DNA from: JBKEBQ01 sp047973225
GTDB taxonomy: Bacteria; Bacillota_I; Bacilli_A; Erysipelotrichales; Erysipelotrichaceae
Direction of reading: 5' to 3'
Length of the DNA: 25,311 bases
Assembly (NCBI GenBank): GCA_047973225.1
Contig: JBKEBQ010000010.1
Coordinates: forward strand, 1 to 25,311
Both the position numbers and the translations under genes were made by a program. Numbering within the stretch: position 1 is the first letter of the stretch; each line of letters begins with the position of its first letter. The notes beneath the pieces were generated by a model. That model was not told the DNA's origin and ran no database searches. It worked only from the letters and a program-made list of their open reading frames with translations. This document shows positions 23,955-25,311 of this stretch, one piece after another.

Positions 23955-24695
23955 ATGAAATTACATATAAACAAAGCGGTTTTTAAAACTTTAAGCGATA
24001 GTGAAAAGAGTGTAATAGAATTCATTAACCATAATGAAGAAAAACTTGTAAATCTGTCAATAACTGATATTGCTGAAAACTCTTTCACATCAATTGCTAC
24101 TGTTTCAAGAACGATTCAAAAATGTGGTTTTCAAGGAATTTCTGAATTAAGATATTTTCTGAAACAAGAAAACATAAAAAATAACTCTCCATATATTGCA
24201 AATGAAATCATTGCTAAATCATATCGAGAATGCACAGAATCACTGAATAACATTCGAATTACCTCTATATTAAAAAGTGCAGAAATACTTGATGAAGCCA
24301 AAATAGTATATATTTATGCCCGTGGTTTCACTACACTTGTTGCTGAAGAGTTTCAAATGCAAATTCAACTACTCGGCTTTCAAACAGTAATTGTCAAAGA
24401 CAGCATGTGGATGAGAAAAACTAAATACTTAGTAACAAAAAACGATGCTATAATTGTTTTATCAGTAGCCAATTCCACACCTGAACTTGCCCAATCGGCA
24501 AAAGCCGCTAAAGAAAATGGAGCTAAAATAATTGTCTGTACATGCAAAGACAATACACCATTAAAAAAGTATGCTGATGTGCATATTATTGGTTACAGCG
24601 AAGAAATTATGAAAGCTCATAATATTGTTATACATTCACATGTTGCTCTTTTTCTGATAACTAAAATTATACTGGAGTACTTATCAGCTAGATAA
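23955..24695 (+). CDS. MurR/RpiR-family transcriptional regulator
   Basis: This 246-residue regulator has an N-terminal HTH_6 domain (about 1-75, with SITDIAENSFTSIATVSR) and a C-terminal SIS phosphosugar-binding domain (about 100-240, VYIYARGFTT and VLSVANSTPE). SIS domains bind sugar phosphates, so it should respond to an intermediate made by the divergent PTS and dehydrogenase operon. L-sorbose operons usually use a SorC-type regulator instead, so the sensor differs here. The start has an AAAGGAG site. No clear terminator follows; an IS3 remnant begins about 150 bases downstream. Confidence 0.9.
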   Translation: MKLHINKAVFKTLSDSEKSVIEFINHNEEKLVNLSITDIAENSFTSIATVSRTIQKCGFQGISELRYFLKQENIKNNSPYIANEIIAKSYRECTESLNNIRITSILKSAEILDEAKIVYIYARGFTTLVAEEFQMQIQLLGFQTVIVKDSMWMRKTKYLVTKNDAIIVLSVANSTPELAQSAKAAKENGAKIIVCTCKDNTPLKKYADVHIIGYSEEIMKAHNIVIHSHVALFLITKIILEYLSAR

Positions 24696-24850
24696 TTTAT
24701 TATCAACATTAAATTTTAGTGCGTAAAAGTATGAGATTACGAAAAAGTTAGACTCTTTAAGAACTCTAAAAGAGAGGAATGGATAGGTTACAATAAAATG
24801 GACAAATCAGTTAGTTAGTATAAAATAAAACTAACAGAGAGGTCAAAGTC

Positions 24851-25141
24851 ATGAGCAAAAGAGAAAGAAGAACATTTCAAGAAGAGTTTAAAACACAAAT
24901 CGTAAAGTTATATCAAAATGGTAAGCAAGTTAGAGAATTGTCTGTTGACTATGATATTAGTGAATAATTGATTTATCGATGGGTGAAGCAATATGAAAAT
25001 TTTGGTTCTTTTAAAGAATCTGATAATCGTAGCGATGAAGAAAATGAACTGATTCGTCTCCAAAAAGAAAATCAGCAGTTACGAATGGAAAATGATATTT
25101 TAAAGCAGGCAGCGCTGATTATGGGACGAAAATCCAAATAA
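24851..25141 (+). pseudogene. IS3-family transposase orfA with an in-frame ochre codon
   Basis: The ATG at 24851 follows AGAGAGG and opens MSKRERRTFQEEFKTQIV, a typical OrfA helix-turn-helix start. A TAA at 24965-24967 interrupts the recognition helix (DISE-stop-LIYRWVKQYE). The same frame then continues for another 57 codons to ENDILKQAALIMGRKSK, the expected zipper and ending. Without the stop the protein would be 96 residues. It differs in sequence from the IS3 element at 1-509, so a separate element is involved. The upstream stretch 24696-24850 shows no gene. Confidence 0.8.
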
Positions 25142-25155
25142 TCAGAAGCAATAAA

Positions 25156-25311
25156 GTGAAGTATCGAATAACGGAAATGTGCAAGTTTTAAAAAGTTAGT
25201 AGAAGTAGCGTGTATCGTTACAAAAAGCCATTATTAAAAACGGATTCATATACAGAGTTGATAGAGAAGCTTTTCTATCAAAGTCACAGCATCTATGGAA
25301 CACGAAAGATA
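25156..25311 (+). pseudogene. IS3-family transposase orfB start with an in-frame ochre codon, cut by the window edge
   Basis: In the -1 frame relative to orfA, the usual IS3 arrangement, the sequence reads VKYRITEMCKF, then a TAA at 25189-25191, then KVSRSSVYRYKK and LFYQSHSIYGTRKI to the window end. CKFLKVSRSSVYRY is the expected OrfB start, so a Leu codon (TTA) probably became TAA. Together with the stop in orfA this marks a dead copy. The integrase core lies outside the window. Confidence 0.75.

Noticed and set aside
1..25311. CRISPR arrays, tRNA or rRNA genes, riboswitches
   Set aside because: No regularly spaced repeats, cloverleaf-like sequences or long structured leaders were seen on either strand.

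Overview
This 25.3 kb window comes from a low-GC, Gram-positive bacterium. The evidence is AT-rich DNA, strong purine-rich ribosome binding sites (AGGAGG), dense PTS sugar transport genes, PRD, GntR and RpiR regulators, a CcpA-type cre box and a wall-anchored style surface enzyme. TGA is used as a stop, so the standard code applies. The order cannot be fixed from the sequence; Erysipelotrichales or Lactobacillales would fit. The window reads as an accessory carbohydrate island: three independently regulated sugar-uptake modules, with decayed insertion sequences at the left edge, in the middle and at the right edge.

Module 1 (about 710-9170). A minus-strand operon encodes a lactose/cellobiose-family PTS IIC, a large secreted polysaccharide lyase of family PL8 with three F5/8-type carbohydrate-binding domains, and a PTS IIB. 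A GntR/UTRA regulator lies upstream on the same strand, closed off by its own strong terminator. A GH1 glycosidase is divergent from the regulator. A near-perfect cre site sits over the predicted transcription start of the IIC operon. A hairpin terminator lies between IIC and the lyase. The module has no IIA gene.

Module 2 (9292-17288). A minus-strand operon runs IIA, IIC, IIB (lactose/cellobiose PTS), DUF1177 protein, an unrecognised polytopic membrane protein and an M81/MlrC-family metallohydrolase. A PRD/EIIA transcriptional regulator and a YitT-family membrane protein are divergently transcribed. There is no phospho-glycosidase here. A complete sugar-PTS permease is wired to DUF1177 and M81 instead, which I regard as one of the two most interesting systems in the window.

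Module 3 (17926-24695). A minus-strand operon encodes a zinc alcohol dehydrogenase, a fused mannose-family IIC-IID, IIA, IIB, a short-chain dehydrogenase, and a single reading frame joining a P-loop kinase to a full-length class II aldolase. An RpiR/SIS regulator is divergent. The set resembles an L-sorbose-type route: PTS import, two oxidoreductase steps to a ketose phosphate, a second phosphorylation, then cleavage to trioses. The kinase-aldolase fusion keeps a strong internal ribosome binding site exactly at the aldolase start, and is the other standout observation.

Mobile remnants are an IS3-type element (1-509) with two compensating frameshifts in orfA, a mosaic of IS3 and probable IS256 fragments (17343-17846) bracketed by a 13-bp direct repeat, and a second IS3-type element (24851 to the end) with an ochre codon in each reading frame.
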